From NCBI RefSeq assembly GCF_007997035.1, contig NZ_VOSS01000007.1, positions 62,001-126,000 of the forward strand: a stretch of DNA of 64,000 nucleotides, written 5' to 3'. Below, piece after piece: positions 35,322-46,029 of this stretch. Each line of letters starts with the position of its first letter. The stretch's first letter is position 1. Both the position numbers and the translations under genes were made by a program. The stretch comes from Ralstonia sp. TCR112 (lineage in GTDB: Bacteria; Pseudomonadota; Gammaproteobacteria; Burkholderiales; Burkholderiaceae). The notes beneath the pieces were generated by a model that made no database searches, was not told the origin of the DNA, and was given only the letters and a program-made list of their open reading frames with translations.

Positions 35322-36559
35322 ACCTTGCCTCCACGCATCAGCACGCGGTTTTCGTAGTCGATACGCAGCAGAAGCGCGAGCGCCACACAGTTCATCAGGA
35401 TGCCGGAGCCCCCGTAGCTGACCATCGGCAGCGTCAGGCCCTTGGTCGGCAGCAGTCCCAGGTTCACACCCATGTTGATGAAGGCCTGCCAGCCGATCCA
35501 GATTCCCAGCCCCTTGGCAACCAGGCCGGCGAACGTGCGGTCGAGCTGCAGCGCAGTGCGGCCGATCTCGAACGCGCGACGCACCATCCAGTAGAACAGC
35601 AGGATCACGATCAGCACGCCGACAAAGCCCAGTTCCTCACCGATCACGGCGAGGATGAAGTCGGTATGCGCTTCAGGCAGGTAGTGCAGCTTCTCGATGC
35701 TGCCGCCCAGGCCGACGCCAGTCCATTCGCCGCGGCCGAAGGCGATGAGCGAGTGCGTGAGCTGGTACGCCTTGCCCTGTGCGTATTCCTCTTGCCACGG
35801 GTTCAGGTACGCGAAGATCCGCTCTCGCCGCCACGGCGACGCCACGATCAGCAGCGAGAAGGTGGAAACCGCGGTCAGCACGAGACCGCCGAACAGCTTG
35901 CCGTTCACGCCGCCCAGGAACAGGATGCCCATGGCCACGGCCGCAATGACCAGGAACGCGCCCATGTCGGGCTCCAACAGCAGGAGCGAACCGACAAACG
36001 CCACGGCCACGCCCATCGGCAGGAAGCCCTTGCGCACGCTTTGCATCCAGTCCTGCTTGCGCACGGTGTAGTTGGCGGCGTACAGCACCACGGCCAGCTT
36101 CATCAGTTCGGACGGCTGGAAGTTCATGACGCCCAGCGGCAGCCAGCGCCGTGCGCCGTTCACGCCCTTGCCCACGTGCGGCACGAGCACGATCACCAGC
36201 ATGACCAGCGCGATGATGAAAAGCTTCGGTGCGTATTTGTCCCAGAACTTGACCGGAATCTGGAAGGCGACGATCGCACCGATCAGGCCGATCACCAGCG
36301 AGAAGATGTGCCGGATCAGGAAATGCCCGTTGCTGTAGTTGGCGTACTTGGGCGAATCCGGCAACGCAATCGACGCCGAATACACCATCACCAGCCCGAG
36401 GCCCAGCAGCACGATCGCCACCCACATCAGGGGCTGGTCGTACTCCATCATCCTGGAGCGCGTGGGCTTGACGCCTGAAACGGCGTCGCGAAGGCCACCC
36501 CACGCATTACCGATGGTCGCGCCGATGAAGCCGCTGCGCTTGATCTGGGTGTCGCTCAT
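35318..36559 (-). CDS. ftsW: Septal peptidoglycan polymerase FtsW
   Basis: SEDS-family glycosyltransferase that polymerises lipid II at the septum with FtsI. It has 413 residues and about ten membrane segments after a ~45-residue cytoplasmic N-terminus ([17 protein letters not shown]). Family landmarks: [26 protein letters not shown] and [15 protein letters not shown]. The start at 36559 overlaps the murD stop by 4 nt; the open frame continues upstream inside murD but is not coding there. Confidence 0.97.
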   Translation of the reverse strand: MSDTQIKRSGFIGATIGNAWGGLRDAVSGVKPTRSRMMEYDQPLMWVAIVLLGLGLVMVYSASIALPDSPKYANYSNGHFLIRHIFSLVIGLIGAIVAFQIPVKFWDKYAPKLFIIALVMLVIVLVPHVGKGVNGARRWLPLGVMNFQPSELMKLAVVLYAANYTVRKQDWMQSVRKGFLPMGVAVAFVGSLLLLEPDMGAFLVIAAVAMGILFLGGVNGKLFGGLVLTAVSTFSLLIVASPWRRERIFAYLNPWQEEYAQGKAYQLTHSLIAFGRGEWTGVGLGGSIEKLHYLPEAHTDFILAVIGEELGFVGVLIVILLFYWMVRRAFEIGRTALQLDRTFAGLVAKGLGIWIGWQAFINMGVNLGLLPTKGLTLPMVSYGGSGILMNCVALALLLRIDYENRVLMRGGKV

Positions 36560-38208
36560 AGGAGGACTCCTCGGTCTGCCGCCAGCGCTGCCACGGCCTC
36601 GTGGAACACCTGGGCGCGGTGTTCGTAATTCCGGAACATGTCGAAGCTTGCACACGCCGGCGACAACAGCACGGCGTCGCCCGGTTGCGCGTGCGCGGCG
36701 GCTTCCTGCACGGCGGCTTCCAGCGTGGGGGCGTCGATCAGCTCGACACCGGCATTGGCCAGCGCCTCGCGAATCAGCGGCGCATCGCGGCCGATGAGGA
36801 TCACGGCGCGCGCGTACTGCGCGACCGGCTCGGCCAGCGGCGAGAAGTCCTGACCCTTGCCATCGCCGCCCGCGATCAGCACGACGTGCTTGGACAAGCC
36901 CGACAGCGCTGCCACCGTCGCGCCGACGTTGGTGCCCTTGCTGTCGTCGAAGAATTCGATGTCGTCGAATGCGGCGATCAGCTCGACGCGGTGCGGCTCG
37001 CCGGCGTAGTCGCGCAGGCCGTGCAGCAGCGCGCTCACGGGTAGGCCGATCGCGCGGCACAGCGCCAGCGCGGCCATCGCGTTGGTGGCGTTGTGCAAGC
37101 CGCGGATGCGCAGCGCGTCGGCGGGCATCAAGCGCTTGAGGCGCACCGGCACCGGGGCGGCGGGCGCGCTGTCGCCCTTCTTGCGGCGCGTGGGCTTGGG
37201 CAGATCTTCCTCGTCGGCTTCGGCCAAGACGATCCAAGGCATGCCGCCATCGCGCAGCAGGCCGAGCGCATCGGGCGTGCCCGGCTCGTCGATGCCGAAG
37301 GTGATATCGCCGCCGTTCTTGCTGGCGAATGCCATCACGCCGGCGTCTTGACGGTTCAGCACGCGCACGGTGTTGGCACCGAAGATGCGGCCCTTGGCTG
37401 CGGCATAGGCGTCCATCGTGCCGTGCCAGTCAAGGTGATCCTGCGTGATGTTCAGGACGGTGGCCGCGTCGGCGTCCAGCGTGTGCGTGGTTTCGAGCTG
37501 GAAGCTGGAAAGCTCCAGCACCCACACGTCAGGCAGCGTCCCCGCATCAACGCATTCGCTCAGCTTGTCCAGTGCCGACGGGCTGATGTTGCCCGCCACG
37601 CCGACGGTCTTGCCGGCGCGCTCGACCAAGGCGCCCGCGAGCGCCGTGGTGGTCGTCTTGCCGTTCGTCCCGGTGATGGCCAGCACGCGCGGCGCGTAGC
37701 CTTGCGCGGCCTTGAGACCCGCCAACGCGCGGGCAAACAATTCGATTTCGCCCCACACCGGCACGCTGTTCGCATTGGCGGCGCTCAGCAGCGCAGCGAC
37801 GTTGGCATCGAGCGGTGACAGGCCCGGGCTGATCGCCACCAACGTCACACCGTCCAGCAGCGACACGGCAAACGGGCCGCTCACGAATTCTGCGTCCGGC
37901 ACATGCGCGCGCAGCGCCGGCAGGTTGGCCGGTGCCTCGCGCGTGTCGGCCACGCGCACGCGCGCGCCATGACGTGCGCACCAGCGCGCCATGGCGAGGC
38001 CGGATTCGCCAAGGCCGAGCACGAGCACCACCGGCGCGTCGAACTCGCCGAACATGCGCGGCGCTTGTGCGGTTTCAGCGGCGGGCATCGGCTCGGCGGA
38101 ATCGAGCGTTGCGACAACGGCGTCCACGGCGGCGTGCGGCGGCGTGGCGGCCATGTCGTCGTCCGGAGTGATGGGGGCGTCGGTCATGTCTGTCATGTCC
38201 GTGCTCAC
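36556..38208 (-). CDS. murD: UDP-N-acetylmuramoyl-L-alanine--D-glutamate ligase
   Basis: Adds D-Glu to UDP-MurNAc-L-Ala. Core motifs: [16 protein letters not shown] at ~60-75, [39 protein letters not shown] and [13 protein letters not shown]. The start is GTG 38208, overlapping the mraY stop (GTGA). At 550 residues it is well over the ~440 of E. coli MurD. The extra length lies in a ~55-residue Asp/Thr/Ala-rich N-terminal extension and a ~25-residue charged insertion ([19 protein letters not shown]) in the central domain before [12 protein letters not shown]. If the extension is not translated, an internal start such as Met52 ([10 protein letters not shown]) is possible. Confidence 0.95.
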   Translation of the reverse strand: MSTDMTDMTDAPITPDDDMAATPPHAAVDAVVATLDSAEPMPAAETAQAPRMFGEFDAPVVLVLGLGESGLAMARWCARHGARVRVADTREAPANLPALRAHVPDAEFVSGPFAVSLLDGVTLVAISPGLSPLDANVAALLSAANANSVPVWGEIELFARALAGLKAAQGYAPRVLAITGTNGKTTTTALAGALVERAGKTVGVAGNISPSALDKLSECVDAGTLPDVWVLELSSFQLETTHTLDADAATVLNITQDHLDWHGTMDAYAAAKGRIFGANTVRVLNRQDAGVMAFASKNGGDITFGIDEPGTPDALGLLRDGGMPWIVLAEADEEDLPKPTRRKKGDSAPAAPVPVRLKRLMPADALRIRGLHNATNAMAALALCRAIGLPVSALLHGLRDYAGEPHRVELIAAFDDIEFFDDSKGTNVGATVAALSGLSKHVVLIAGGDGKGQDFSPLAEPVAQYARAVILIGRDAPLIREALANAGVELIDAPTLEAAVQEAAAHAQPGDAVLLSPACASFDMFRNYEHRAQVFHEAVAALAADRGVLL

Positions 38209-39374
38209 CGCAGTTTCAGGGTCGACAGGCCGATCAGCACCAGCATCATGGTGATGACCCAGAAGCGCACGACCACTTGCGTTTCCTTCCAGCCGGACAG
38301 CTCAAAATGATGATGCAGCGGCGCCATGCGGAACAGGCGCCGGCCCTCGCCATAACGCTTCTTGGTGAACTTGAACCACGTCACCTGCAGCATCACGGAG
38401 ACGGTCTCGGCGACAAAGATGCCGCCCATGATGAAGAGCACGATTTCCTGACGCACGATCACGGCGATGGTGCCCAGCGCACCGCCCAGCGCCAGCGCGC
38501 CGACGTCACCCATGAACACCTGCGCCGGATGCGCGTTGAACCACAGGAAGGCAAGCCCCGCCCCCGCCATCGCCGAGCAGAAGATCAGCAGCTCGCCCGC
38601 GCCCGGAATGTGCGGGAACAGCAGGTACTTGCTGTAGACCGCACTGCCCATCACATAGGCGAACACGCCGAGCGCGCTACCCACGAGCACGACCGGCATG
38701 ATGACGAGGCCATCGAGGCCGTCGGTCAGGTTCACCGCGTTGCTGGAGCCGACGATCACGAGGTACGTCAGGATGATGAAACCGAACACGCCAAGCGGGT
38801 AGCTGATCTCTTTGAAGAACGGCACGATCAGATGCGACTTGGCCGGCAGGTTCAGCGACAGGCCGCTGCGCACCCACTCCATGAACAGCTCGAGCACACG
38901 CATGTTGCTCGTCTCGGACACCGAGAACGCCAGATACGCCGCTGCAAACAGGCCGATCACGGTCTGCCAGAAGAACTTCTCACGCGAAGACATGCCCTTC
39001 GGATCACGGTGCACGACCTTGCGGTAGTCATCCACCCAGCCAACGGCGCCGTAGCCGAGCGTGACGAGCAGCACGATCCAGATGAAGCGGTTGCCCCAGT
39101 CCGCCCACAGCAGCGTCGACACGGCAATGCCGATGAGCACCAGCACGCCGCCCATGGTGGGCGTGCCGGCCTTGACCAGGTGCGTCTGCGGACCATAGCT
39201 GCGCACAGCCTGGCCGACTTTCAGTTCCGTCAGGCGACGGATCACCCATGGCCCGAACCCGAGGCCGATCACCAGCGCCGTGAGCGATGCCATCACGGCG
39301 CGGAACGTCAGATAGTTGAAGACGCGCAGGAAGCCGTAGTCGTTCTGCAACCATTGCGCCAATGCCAATAACAT
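38205..39374 (-). CDS. mraY: Phospho-N-acetylmuramoyl-pentapeptide transferase MraY
   Basis: Integral membrane enzyme that makes lipid I from UDP-MurNAc-pentapeptide and undecaprenyl phosphate. It has 389 residues and about ten membrane segments. Landmarks: [15 protein letters not shown] near 70, GWVDDYRKV with the catalytic Asp pair, [12 protein letters not shown], and [14 protein letters not shown] followed by the HHHFE motif ([11 protein letters not shown]). It begins 15 bp after the murF stop. Confidence 0.98.
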   Translation of the reverse strand: MLLALAQWLQNDYGFLRVFNYLTFRAVMASLTALVIGLGFGPWVIRRLTELKVGQAVRSYGPQTHLVKAGTPTMGGVLVLIGIAVSTLLWADWGNRFIWIVLLVTLGYGAVGWVDDYRKVVHRDPKGMSSREKFFWQTVIGLFAAAYLAFSVSETSNMRVLELFMEWVRSGLSLNLPAKSHLIVPFFKEISYPLGVFGFIILTYLVIVGSSNAVNLTDGLDGLVIMPVVLVGSALGVFAYVMGSAVYSKYLLFPHIPGAGELLIFCSAMAGAGLAFLWFNAHPAQVFMGDVGALALGGALGTIAVIVRQEIVLFIMGGIFVAETVSVMLQVTWFKFTKKRYGEGRRLFRMAPLHHHFELSGWKETQVVVRFWVITMMLVLIGLSTLKLR

Positions 39375-39389
39375 GGGTTCTTGCTTCCC

Positions 39390-40826
39390 TTAATGCTGCT
39401 GTTGTGTGTTGGAACCGGTCGGCAAATCCGCTACCGGGTCTTTCAAGACCAGCGCTTCCACAATGCGTTCCATCCGCATGAAGCGCGAGCCCTTCACCAA
39501 TACCGTCGCGCCTGGCGCAATGGCGGCCAGGCCGTGTTCGATCAAGTCTTCCGCGGACGCAAAATGCTGCGCGCCCGCGCCGAATGCATCGACTGTGTGA
39601 CGCGCAAGCTCGCCGGTTGCGAGCACCGCGTCGATGCCGTGCGCGCGCGCATACGCGCCGATCTCTTCGTGGAACGCCGGGCCCTGCGACCCCACTTCAC
39701 CCATGTCGCCCAGCACTAGGCAGCGCGGCGCGGGCAGCGTGACGAGCGCGTCGATCGCCGCGCGCATCGAATCGGGGTTCGCGTTGTACGTGTCGTCGAT
39801 GACAAGGCCGCCGTGCGTGCCCTGCTTGCGCTGCAACCGCCCCTTGACGGGCGCGAAGCGGCCGAGCGCTTGTGCAATGACCTCGGGAGCCACACCGGCC
39901 GCCAGCGCGCATGCCGTGGCGGCCAGCGCATTGCGCGCGTTGTGCAAGCCGAGCAGCGGCAAGGTGATAACGAAGCGCTGGCCCGGCGCCTGCACATCGA
40001 TGCGTTGCCCGGCGACGGTGTCCACCACCGTGCCCGTCACAGCCCCGGCCTCGATACCGAAGTCGAGCACGCGGCGCGAACCGGCCGCGGCTTGCCACAC
40101 CGGCGCGTATTCGCCCCCGTTGGCCGCATCGCGCGGATACACCGCTACGCCATCGGCCGGCAACGCGGCCAGCACGGCGGCGTGTTCTTCAGCCACCGCT
40201 TCCACGCTGACCATGAATTCCTGGTGCTCGCGCTGGGCGTTGTTGATCATTGCGACGGTCGGCTGCGCAATGGCGGCCAATACGGCCGTCTCGCCCGGAT
40301 GATTCATGCCGAGTTCGAGCACGGCCAGCTTGTGTTGCGCGTTCAGGCGGAACAGCGTGAGCGGCAGGCCGATGTCGTTGTTGAAATTGCCGGCAGTCGC
40401 CAGGCGGGCGTCTTCACCAACGGCCTGCGCAAAGATCGCGGAGATCATCTCCTTGACCGTGGTCTTGCCGTTGCTGCCCGTCACGGCGACGACGGGAATC
40501 GGGAACTGGCGGCGCCAGCCGGCGGCAAGCTGGCCGAGCCCGATGCGCGTATCGGCGACGGTCAGCACGGCCACATTGGTGACATCGAGCGTGGCGGCCG
40601 GTGCGCGCGACACCAGCACGGCAGCAGCGCCACGCGCCACCACTTCGGGCAGGAAGTCGTGCGCATCGAAACGCTCGCCGATCAGCGCGACGAACAGATC
40701 GCCGGGTTGCACGGCGCGGCTGTCGGTCGTCACGCGCAGGATCGCTGCGTCGGGGCCGGCGAGATAGGCACCGGCCATCCAGGCAGCGGCGTCGGTGGCG
40801 TGCATCATGACGGTTGCGGCGCTCAT
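39390..40826 (-). CDS. murF: UDP-MurNAc-tripeptide--D-Ala-D-Ala ligase
   Basis: Attaches D-Ala-D-Ala, the product of Ddl, to complete the UDP-MurNAc-pentapeptide. The 478-residue protein has the ATP-binding loop AVTGSNGKTTVKEM (~113-126), LELGMNHPGE, INNAQREH, and DDTYNANPDSMRAA near 335-350. The start overlaps the murE stop by 4 nt. No separate promoter is seen. Confidence 0.98.
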   Translation of the reverse strand: MSAATVMMHATDAAAWMAGAYLAGPDAAILRVTTDSRAVQPGDLFVALIGERFDAHDFLPEVVARGAAAVLVSRAPAATLDVTNVAVLTVADTRIGLGQLAAGWRRQFPIPVVAVTGSNGKTTVKEMISAIFAQAVGEDARLATAGNFNNDIGLPLTLFRLNAQHKLAVLELGMNHPGETAVLAAIAQPTVAMINNAQREHQEFMVSVEAVAEEHAAVLAALPADGVAVYPRDAANGGEYAPVWQAAAGSRRVLDFGIEAGAVTGTVVDTVAGQRIDVQAPGQRFVITLPLLGLHNARNALAATACALAAGVAPEVIAQALGRFAPVKGRLQRKQGTHGGLVIDDTYNANPDSMRAAIDALVTLPAPRCLVLGDMGEVGSQGPAFHEEIGAYARAHGIDAVLATGELARHTVDAFGAGAQHFASAEDLIEHGLAAIAPGATVLVKGSRFMRMERIVEALVLKDPVADLPTGSNTQQQH

Positions 40827-42367
40827 GCATTCACCCCGCGGGCGGCGAGCGCCAGACGCACATGCTCCTGATCGGAGAAGGGCCGCTTGCGACCGGCAAT
40901 CTCCTGCGTCGATTCATGCCCCTTGCCAGCCACGACGATTACGTCATGCGCATCGGCGTGGCGCACGGCGTGCAGGATGGCAGCCGCGCGATCTTCGATC
41001 TGGGCGGCGGCGCGCGGGTTATCCATGCCGTCGGCGATCTCGTCGAGGATGTGCTGCGGATCTTCGCTGCGCGGGTTGTCGGAGGTCAGCACCACGTGCG
41101 GCGCCAGGCGCTCGGCGATGGCGCCCATCTGCGGACGCTTGCCGGGGTCGCGGTCGCCACCGCAGCCGAACACGGCCCAGAGCTTGCCGCCCCGCGCTTC
41201 GGTAATCGGCGCGAGTGCGCGCAGCGTTTGCTCCAGCGCGTCGGGCGTATGGGCGTAGTCGACCACCACGAGGGGGCCGTCTTCACCGCCGAAACGCTCC
41301 ATGCGGCCGCTCACGGGCTGCAGCTTTTCCAAGCGCGCGATAGCGTCCTGCCACGGCACGCCAGCCGCAAGCAGTGCGCCCAGCACACCCAACAGATTCG
41401 ATACGTTGAACAGGCCGACGGTGGGGGCATGCACGGTTGCGTGGCCAAAGCTGCCATCCAGGTCGAACGACGTGCCGGTGCGATGCGCACGCACGTTGCT
41501 GGCGCGCAGCCATTGCGTGGCGCCGTGCTGCGCAGCGGCTTCGCCGTCGATGCCGTATTCGATGGTTTCGACTTCGGCGCGGGCGTTCTGCAGCAGGCGC
41601 ACACCGGCCGCATCGTCACGGTTGATGACCGCCGCGCGCAGGCCGGGCCAGCGGAACAGGCGCGCCTTGGCCAGTTCGTACTCGGCCATCGTGCCGTGGT
41701 AGTCGAGGTGATCCTGCGTCAGGTTGGTGAACACTGCGATGTCGAAGCAGGTGCCATCCACGCGACCCTGCTCCAGGCCATGCGACGACACTTCCATGGC
41801 GATGGAGCGCGCACCCGCGCGATGCAGATCGGCGAGGCTTCGCTGGAGCTGGATGGCGTCCGGCGTGGTGAAGCCGGTCGCGGCCAGCGCATCGACAAAC
41901 CCCGTGCCGAGCGTACCCACCACTGCGCAACGCTCGCCGTGTTTGGTCAGCGCCTGCGCAATCCATTGCGAACACGAAGTCTTGCCGTTGGTGCCCGTCA
42001 CGCCAATGACGCGCAGCGCCTCGGGGCCCGGCACGCCGTACCACTGCGCGGCCAGCGGCCCGGCCAATTCGGCCAAGCCATCCACCGGCAGGATGCGCAC
42101 GGGCGCATCGGCAGGCATCGCGTAACCGTGGGCTTCGGCCAGCACGGCGGAAGCGCCAGCCTCGATGGCCTGCGGAATATGCGGACGGCCATCGCCACGT
42201 TGGCGCACATTGCCGAGCACGTAGGCGACGAACACATCGCCGGTCTTGAGCTTGCGCGTATCGCTGGTGAGGTCGGCACCGGCCGGCGCCTGGGCGCGCA
42301 GCCAATCGACAACCGGCGCAAGACGAGCGGCGATCGTCGGACGGTCGGAGGTGGGCTTGGCTGTCAT
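40823..42367 (-). CDS. murE: UDP-MurNAc-L-Ala-D-Glu--meso-diaminopimelate ligase
   Basis: Adds the third residue of the stem peptide. The 514-residue protein has TSDTRKLKTGDVFVA, the ATP loop GVTGTNGKTSCSQW (~117-130), EVSSHGLEQGRVDG and the amino-acid-selecting motif DNPRSEDP; DNPR is the pattern of enzymes using meso-diaminopimelate rather than lysine, as expected for a Gram-negative. KGHESTQEI lies near the C-terminus. The start overlaps the ftsI stop by 4 nt. Confidence 0.98.
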   Translation of the reverse strand: MTAKPTSDRPTIAARLAPVVDWLRAQAPAGADLTSDTRKLKTGDVFVAYVLGNVRQRGDGRPHIPQAIEAGASAVLAEAHGYAMPADAPVRILPVDGLAELAGPLAAQWYGVPGPEALRVIGVTGTNGKTSCSQWIAQALTKHGERCAVVGTLGTGFVDALAATGFTTPDAIQLQRSLADLHRAGARSIAMEVSSHGLEQGRVDGTCFDIAVFTNLTQDHLDYHGTMAEYELAKARLFRWPGLRAAVINRDDAAGVRLLQNARAEVETIEYGIDGEAAAQHGATQWLRASNVRAHRTGTSFDLDGSFGHATVHAPTVGLFNVSNLLGVLGALLAAGVPWQDAIARLEKLQPVSGRMERFGGEDGPLVVVDYAHTPDALEQTLRALAPITEARGGKLWAVFGCGGDRDPGKRPQMGAIAERLAPHVVLTSDNPRSEDPQHILDEIADGMDNPRAAAQIEDRAAAILHAVRHADAHDVIVVAGKGHESTQEIAGRKRPFSDQEHVRLALAARGVNA

Positions 42368-44151
42368 TGCAGGCCTCCCACCGGCTCTTCCGGCACGTCC
42401 GGCGTCATCACGAGCTGGCGCACCGGCGAATCCGGCGGCACGTTGAGTGCGCGCAGGGTGCCACCGACGATCTGCGAGAACACCGGGCCGGCCGCGCCAC
42501 CGCCGTAGCGGTTGCCCACCGTGGGCTCGTCCACGCTCACCGCCACGATGATCCGCGGGTTCGACATCGGCGCCAGGCCAATGAACGAGGCGCGATACTT
42601 GGAGCGGTCATAGCCGCGTCCAGTGTGCTTCCAGGCCGTGCCGGTCTTGCCGCCGACGCGATAGCCCATCACCTGGGCTTGCGGTGCGGTGCCGCCCGGC
42701 GCCGTCACCGTCTCCAGCATCTGGCGAACCTGGCGCGCCACCTCCGGCGAAATCACACGTTCACCCTGCGGCGGCTGGCCATCGGTGCGGTACATGGTGA
42801 TCGGAATCAGCTCGCCATCGTGCGCGAAGATGGTGTACGCATGGGCAATCTGGAACAGCGACACCGACAGGCCGTAGCCGTACGACATGGTCGCCTGCTC
42901 GATGCGGCGCCATTTGTTTGCCGGCCGCAGCCGCCCCGCCACCGCGCCCGGGAAGCCGATCTTCGGCGCCTGCCCCAGGCCCACGCTTGTGAACATGTCC
43001 CACATTTCCTGCGGCTTCAGCATCATCGCGATCTTCGTCGTGCCGATGTTGCTGGAGTGCTGGATGACCTGCGCGACCGTCAGCGTGCCGTAGTTGCCGG
43101 TGTCGGAGATGGTCGCGCCTTCAAAGCTGTACTTGCCGTTGGTCTGCACCAGCGTGTTGGGCGTCACGCGCTTGAGCTGCAGCGCCAGGCTGATGGTGAT
43201 CGGCTTCATCATCGAGCCGGGCTCGAAGGTGTCGGTCAGCACGCGGTTGCGCAGCTGTTCGCCCGACAGGCGCGTGCGGTCGTTCGGGTTGTAGGTCGGG
43301 TAGTTGGCGAGTGCCAGCACCTCGCCGGTCTGGGCGTCCAGCACGATCGCGCTGGCGGCCTTGGCGTGGGTACGCTCGATGGCGGCCTTCAGCTCGTTGA
43401 AGGTCAGGTACTGGATCTTGGCGTCGATCGACAGGGTCTGGTCATGCCCATCCCGCGGGGCCTTGAGCACACCCACGTCTTCCACCACGCGGCCCAGTCG
43501 ATCCTTGATCACCTGGCGCTGGCCGGCGGCACCCGCAAGGTCGGACTCGCGCGCCAGCTCCATGCCTTCCTGGCCCTTGTCCTCGACGTTGGTGAAGCCG
43601 ACGATGTGCGCCATCGCCTCGCCTTCGGGATAGAAGCGCTTGTATTCACGCGTCTGATAGATACCTTCGATCTTCAGCGCGGCGATCTGATCGGCCACCT
43701 CGGGCAGCACCTGGCGCTTGAGGTAGACGAAGCCCTTGTCTTCGCCCAGCTTGCCCGACAGCTCCTTGTTGTTCATGCCGAGGAGCTTGGCGAGCTTCTT
43801 CATGTCTTCGCCGGGCACGTTGTTGGGCACGTCTTCGGGCACAGCCCAGATGGCCTTCACCGGCAGGCTGGTGGCCAGCACCAGACCATTGCGATCGAGA
43901 ATCTTGCCGCGCGTGGCCGGCAGCTCCAGCGTGCGCTGGAAGCGCTTCTTGCCCTCGGCTTCATAGAAGCGATTGCCAGGACCTTGAATCCACAGCGCGC
44001 GGCCGATGAGCGCCAGGAACGCCGCGAACATCAGGAAGACGACCAGCTTCGAGCGCCACATCGGCAGGCGCAAGCCCAGAACCGGGCTGGCGGAAAACTG
44101 GCCCAGGCGCGCGCGTGCCGTGGTGCCGTTGGATTTGCGTGCGCCGCTCAT
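42364..44151 (-). CDS. ftsI: Septal peptidoglycan transpeptidase FtsI (PBP3)
   Basis: Class B penicillin-binding protein that cross-links septal peptidoglycan with FtsW. The 595-residue protein has a ~30-residue cytoplasmic tail, a transmembrane helix at ~34-54, a pedestal domain (RGKILDRNG) and the transpeptidase domain. Catalytic motifs: SMMK at 313-316 (Ser313 nucleophile), SSN in QHSSNIG, and KTG in VGGKTGTAWK. Many relatives have STMK at the first site; Met at that position should be tolerated. The start overlaps the ftsL stop by 4 nt. Confidence 0.98.
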   Translation of the reverse strand: MSGARKSNGTTARARLGQFSASPVLGLRLPMWRSKLVVFLMFAAFLALIGRALWIQGPGNRFYEAEGKKRFQRTLELPATRGKILDRNGLVLATSLPVKAIWAVPEDVPNNVPGEDMKKLAKLLGMNNKELSGKLGEDKGFVYLKRQVLPEVADQIAALKIEGIYQTREYKRFYPEGEAMAHIVGFTNVEDKGQEGMELARESDLAGAAGQRQVIKDRLGRVVEDVGVLKAPRDGHDQTLSIDAKIQYLTFNELKAAIERTHAKAASAIVLDAQTGEVLALANYPTYNPNDRTRLSGEQLRNRVLTDTFEPGSMMKPITISLALQLKRVTPNTLVQTNGKYSFEGATISDTGNYGTLTVAQVIQHSSNIGTTKIAMMLKPQEMWDMFTSVGLGQAPKIGFPGAVAGRLRPANKWRRIEQATMSYGYGLSVSLFQIAHAYTIFAHDGELIPITMYRTDGQPPQGERVISPEVARQVRQMLETVTAPGGTAPQAQVMGYRVGGKTGTAWKHTGRGYDRSKYRASFIGLAPMSNPRIIVAVSVDEPTVGNRYGGGAAGPVFSQIVGGTLRALNVPPDSPVRQLVMTPDVPEEPVGGLQ

Positions 44152-44492
44152 GGCTGGACTCCGGAAGCCGTGGGCGCGCTGCCCGCCACCGAGGACGCCA
44201 TCGAGGACGTCCCAGCGGCCGGCAAATCGGCAAACCCCTGCAGATACTGCGTGCGGCCCGCCTGCGCGGGCGACATCTTCAATTGCCTGCTCGCGATGTC
44301 GGCAATGCGAGCGCTCTTGCCCAGCGCGCTCTGCTCATATTGCAGACGCGACCAGTCGGTGTTCAGTTGCTTCTCTTCCGCCTGCGCACGATCCAGCGCG
44401 ACAAACAGTTGCCGCGCCTGATGCTGTGCGTTGACCAGCGACAGCGCACACAGCACCAGCGCGGTCAGCAGGAACATGTTCAGGCGGTTCAT
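44148..44492 (-). CDS. ftsL: Cell division protein FtsL
   Basis: 114-residue bitopic divisome protein that forms a complex with FtsB and FtsQ. The transmembrane helix is at ~3-20 (RLNMFLLTALVLCALSLV), followed by a periplasmic coiled coil (~22-62, QLFVALDRAQAEEKQLNTDWSRL) and a short Ala/Ser-rich tail. Sequence conservation in the family is low; position between rsmH and ftsI and the topology support the call. Confidence 0.95.
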   Translation of the reverse strand: MNRLNMFLLTALVLCALSLVNAQHQARQLFVALDRAQAEEKQLNTDWSRLQYEQSALGKSARIADIASRQLKMSPAQAGRTQYLQGFADLPAAGTSSMASSVAGSAPTASGVQP

Positions 44493-44520
44493 GGCATGGG
44501 TCTCCGCGAGTCAGCAGCTG

Positions 44521-45480
44521 TCAGCAACGCTCGGCCACGCGCATGATTGCCGAGCGCGCACGCGGGTTGGCCGACACCTCGGCCTCCGACGGCTTCACGC
44601 GGCCGAGCAGGCGCAACTGCGGCGCCGGCAGCTCATGCGCACGCAGCGGCGCCCGACGCAGTTCCGGCGCGGCGGATTGCTCCGGACGCGCCAGGGCCTG
44701 CATGAAGCGCTTGACGATGCGGTCTTCCAGCGAATGGAAGCTGATCACGACGAGACGTCCCCCCTGTTCCAAGCGTTCAAAGGCGGCCTTCAGACCGGTT
44801 TCGAGGTCCGCAAGCTCTTGATTGACGTGAATCCGTAAAGCTTGAAAGGTGCGGGTCGCAGGGTCTTGACCCTTCTCGCGTGTTTTGACGGCTTGCGCCA
44901 CGAGCGCGGCAAGCTCGGATGTGCGATCGAGAGGACCTCGATCCCCGGATTGGCCCCGGCGAGCAACAATCGCCTTTGCAATCTGTACAGCAAACCGTTC
45001 TTCCCCATAGTCCCGTATCACCCTCGCAATGTCGCGCTCATCAGCCTCGGCCAGCCATTGGGCTGCGGTGATGCCGCGCGTGGTGTCCATCCGCATGTCG
45101 AGCGGGCCATCCATCCGGAACGAGAAGCCACGTGCGCCTTCGTCGATCTGCGGCGAGCTGATGCCGAGATCGAGCAGCACGCCGGCCACCCGCTCCACGC
45201 CACGCGCGTCCAGGCACTGGGCCATCTGCGCGAAGCTGTCATGCTCAATAGCGAAGCGGGCATCCTCTACGGTGCCCGCTTCGGTGATTGCTGCTGGGTC
45301 CTTGTCGAAGGCGACAAGTCTGCCGCCGGGCCCCAGCCGTTCCAGGATGCGCCGGCTGTGCCCGCCCCTCCCGAACGTTCCATCGATATAGATGCCGTCG
45401 TCGCGCCAGATGAGCGCGTCGACCGCTTCGTCTAAGAGCACCGTCTGATGGCGCAGTCCCGTACTGGCTTGGGTTGTCAT
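44521..45480 (-). CDS. rsmH: 16S rRNA (cytosine(1402)-N(4))-methyltransferase RsmH
   Basis: SAM-dependent enzyme that methylates N4 of C1402 in the ribosomal P site. The 319-residue protein has the SAM motif [15 protein letters not shown] at ~33-47, [19 protein letters not shown] (~108-126), and [21 protein letters not shown] near the C-terminal half. It follows mraZ with only 9 bp between, as in most dcw clusters, and precedes ftsL by 28 bp. Confidence 0.98.
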   Translation of the reverse strand: MTTQASTGLRHQTVLLDEAVDALIWRDDGIYIDGTFGRGGHSRRILERLGPGGRLVAFDKDPAAITEAGTVEDARFAIEHDSFAQMAQCLDARGVERVAGVLLDLGISSPQIDEGARGFSFRMDGPLDMRMDTTRGITAAQWLAEADERDIARVIRDYGEERFAVQIAKAIVARRGQSGDRGPLDRTSELAALVAQAVKTREKGQDPATRTFQALRIHVNQELADLETGLKAAFERLEQGGRLVVISFHSLEDRIVKRFMQALARPEQSAAPELRRAPLRAHELPAPQLRLLGRVKPSEAEVSANPRARSAIMRVAERC

Positions 45481-45489
45481 CGCGCGTCA

Positions 45490-45918
45490 TCAAAAGGAGA
45501 AATTCTTGAGGGCGTCGGGCATGCCTTGCGCCATGGCGGCCTGCTCCTTCGCGGTGTACGTGGCGGCGTCCCAGACTTCGAAGTGGCTGCCCATGCCGAG
45601 CAGCATCACGTCACGTTCAAGGGAGGCGGCCGTGCGCAGTTCCGGGGTAATGAGGACGCGACCGGCGGTATCGAGTTCGACATCGGCGGCACTGCCCAGG
45701 AAGATCCGTTTCCACCAGTGGGCTTCCATCGGCAGCGCGGCGATGCGCTCGCGGAAGCGTTCCCACTCCGGGCGCGGAAACAGCATGAGGCAACCGTCCG
45801 GGTGCTTGGTCACAGTCACCCGGCCCTCGGCCTGCAGCTGGAGCGCTTCGCGGTGCCGCGACGGAATGGACATCCGCCCTTTGGCATCCAGCGTCAGCGC
45901 CGACGCACCCTGGAACAC
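45490..45918 (-). CDS. mraZ: Transcriptional regulator MraZ
   Basis: 142-residue AbrB-like protein that represses its own dcw promoter. It has two MraZ repeats, each with the DxxxR signature: [15 protein letters not shown] near 9-23 and [14 protein letters not shown] near 86-99. Four repeats matching its known binding pattern lie just upstream of the gene at the promoter (listed separately), supporting autorepression. First gene of the cluster. Confidence 0.97.
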   Translation of the reverse strand: MFQGASALTLDAKGRMSIPSRHREALQLQAEGRVTVTKHPDGCLMLFPRPEWERFRERIAALPMEAHWWKRIFLGSAADVELDTAGRVLITPELRTAASLERDVMLLGMGSHFEVWDAATYTAKEQAAMAQGMPDALKNFSF

Positions 45919-45994
45919 GTTGGTTTCTCTCTCCGTGTGGCGACCCGATCGCCACTCACCTTGCCGTCAACTGGTCTGCAAACGGCCTCTTTAA

Positions 45995-46029
45995 ACCACA
46001 AAACTACACTTTCTGACACTGTTTCCCAC
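45995..46029 (-). promoter_or_regulatory. MraZ boxes: four GTGNN repeats at 10-bp spacing
   Basis: Read on the minus strand from 46029: GTGGG, GTGTC, GTGTA and GTGGT, each starting exactly 10 bp after the previous one. E. coli MraZ binds TGGG-type repeats with this period. Only the first box is the full GTGGG. The array begins at the -10 element, so bound MraZ would block RNA polymerase. Confidence 0.75.

Noticed and set aside
40814-44421. Long + strand open frames antisense to murE and ftsI
   Set aside because: They mirror well-conserved essential genes and have no credible starts or domains.
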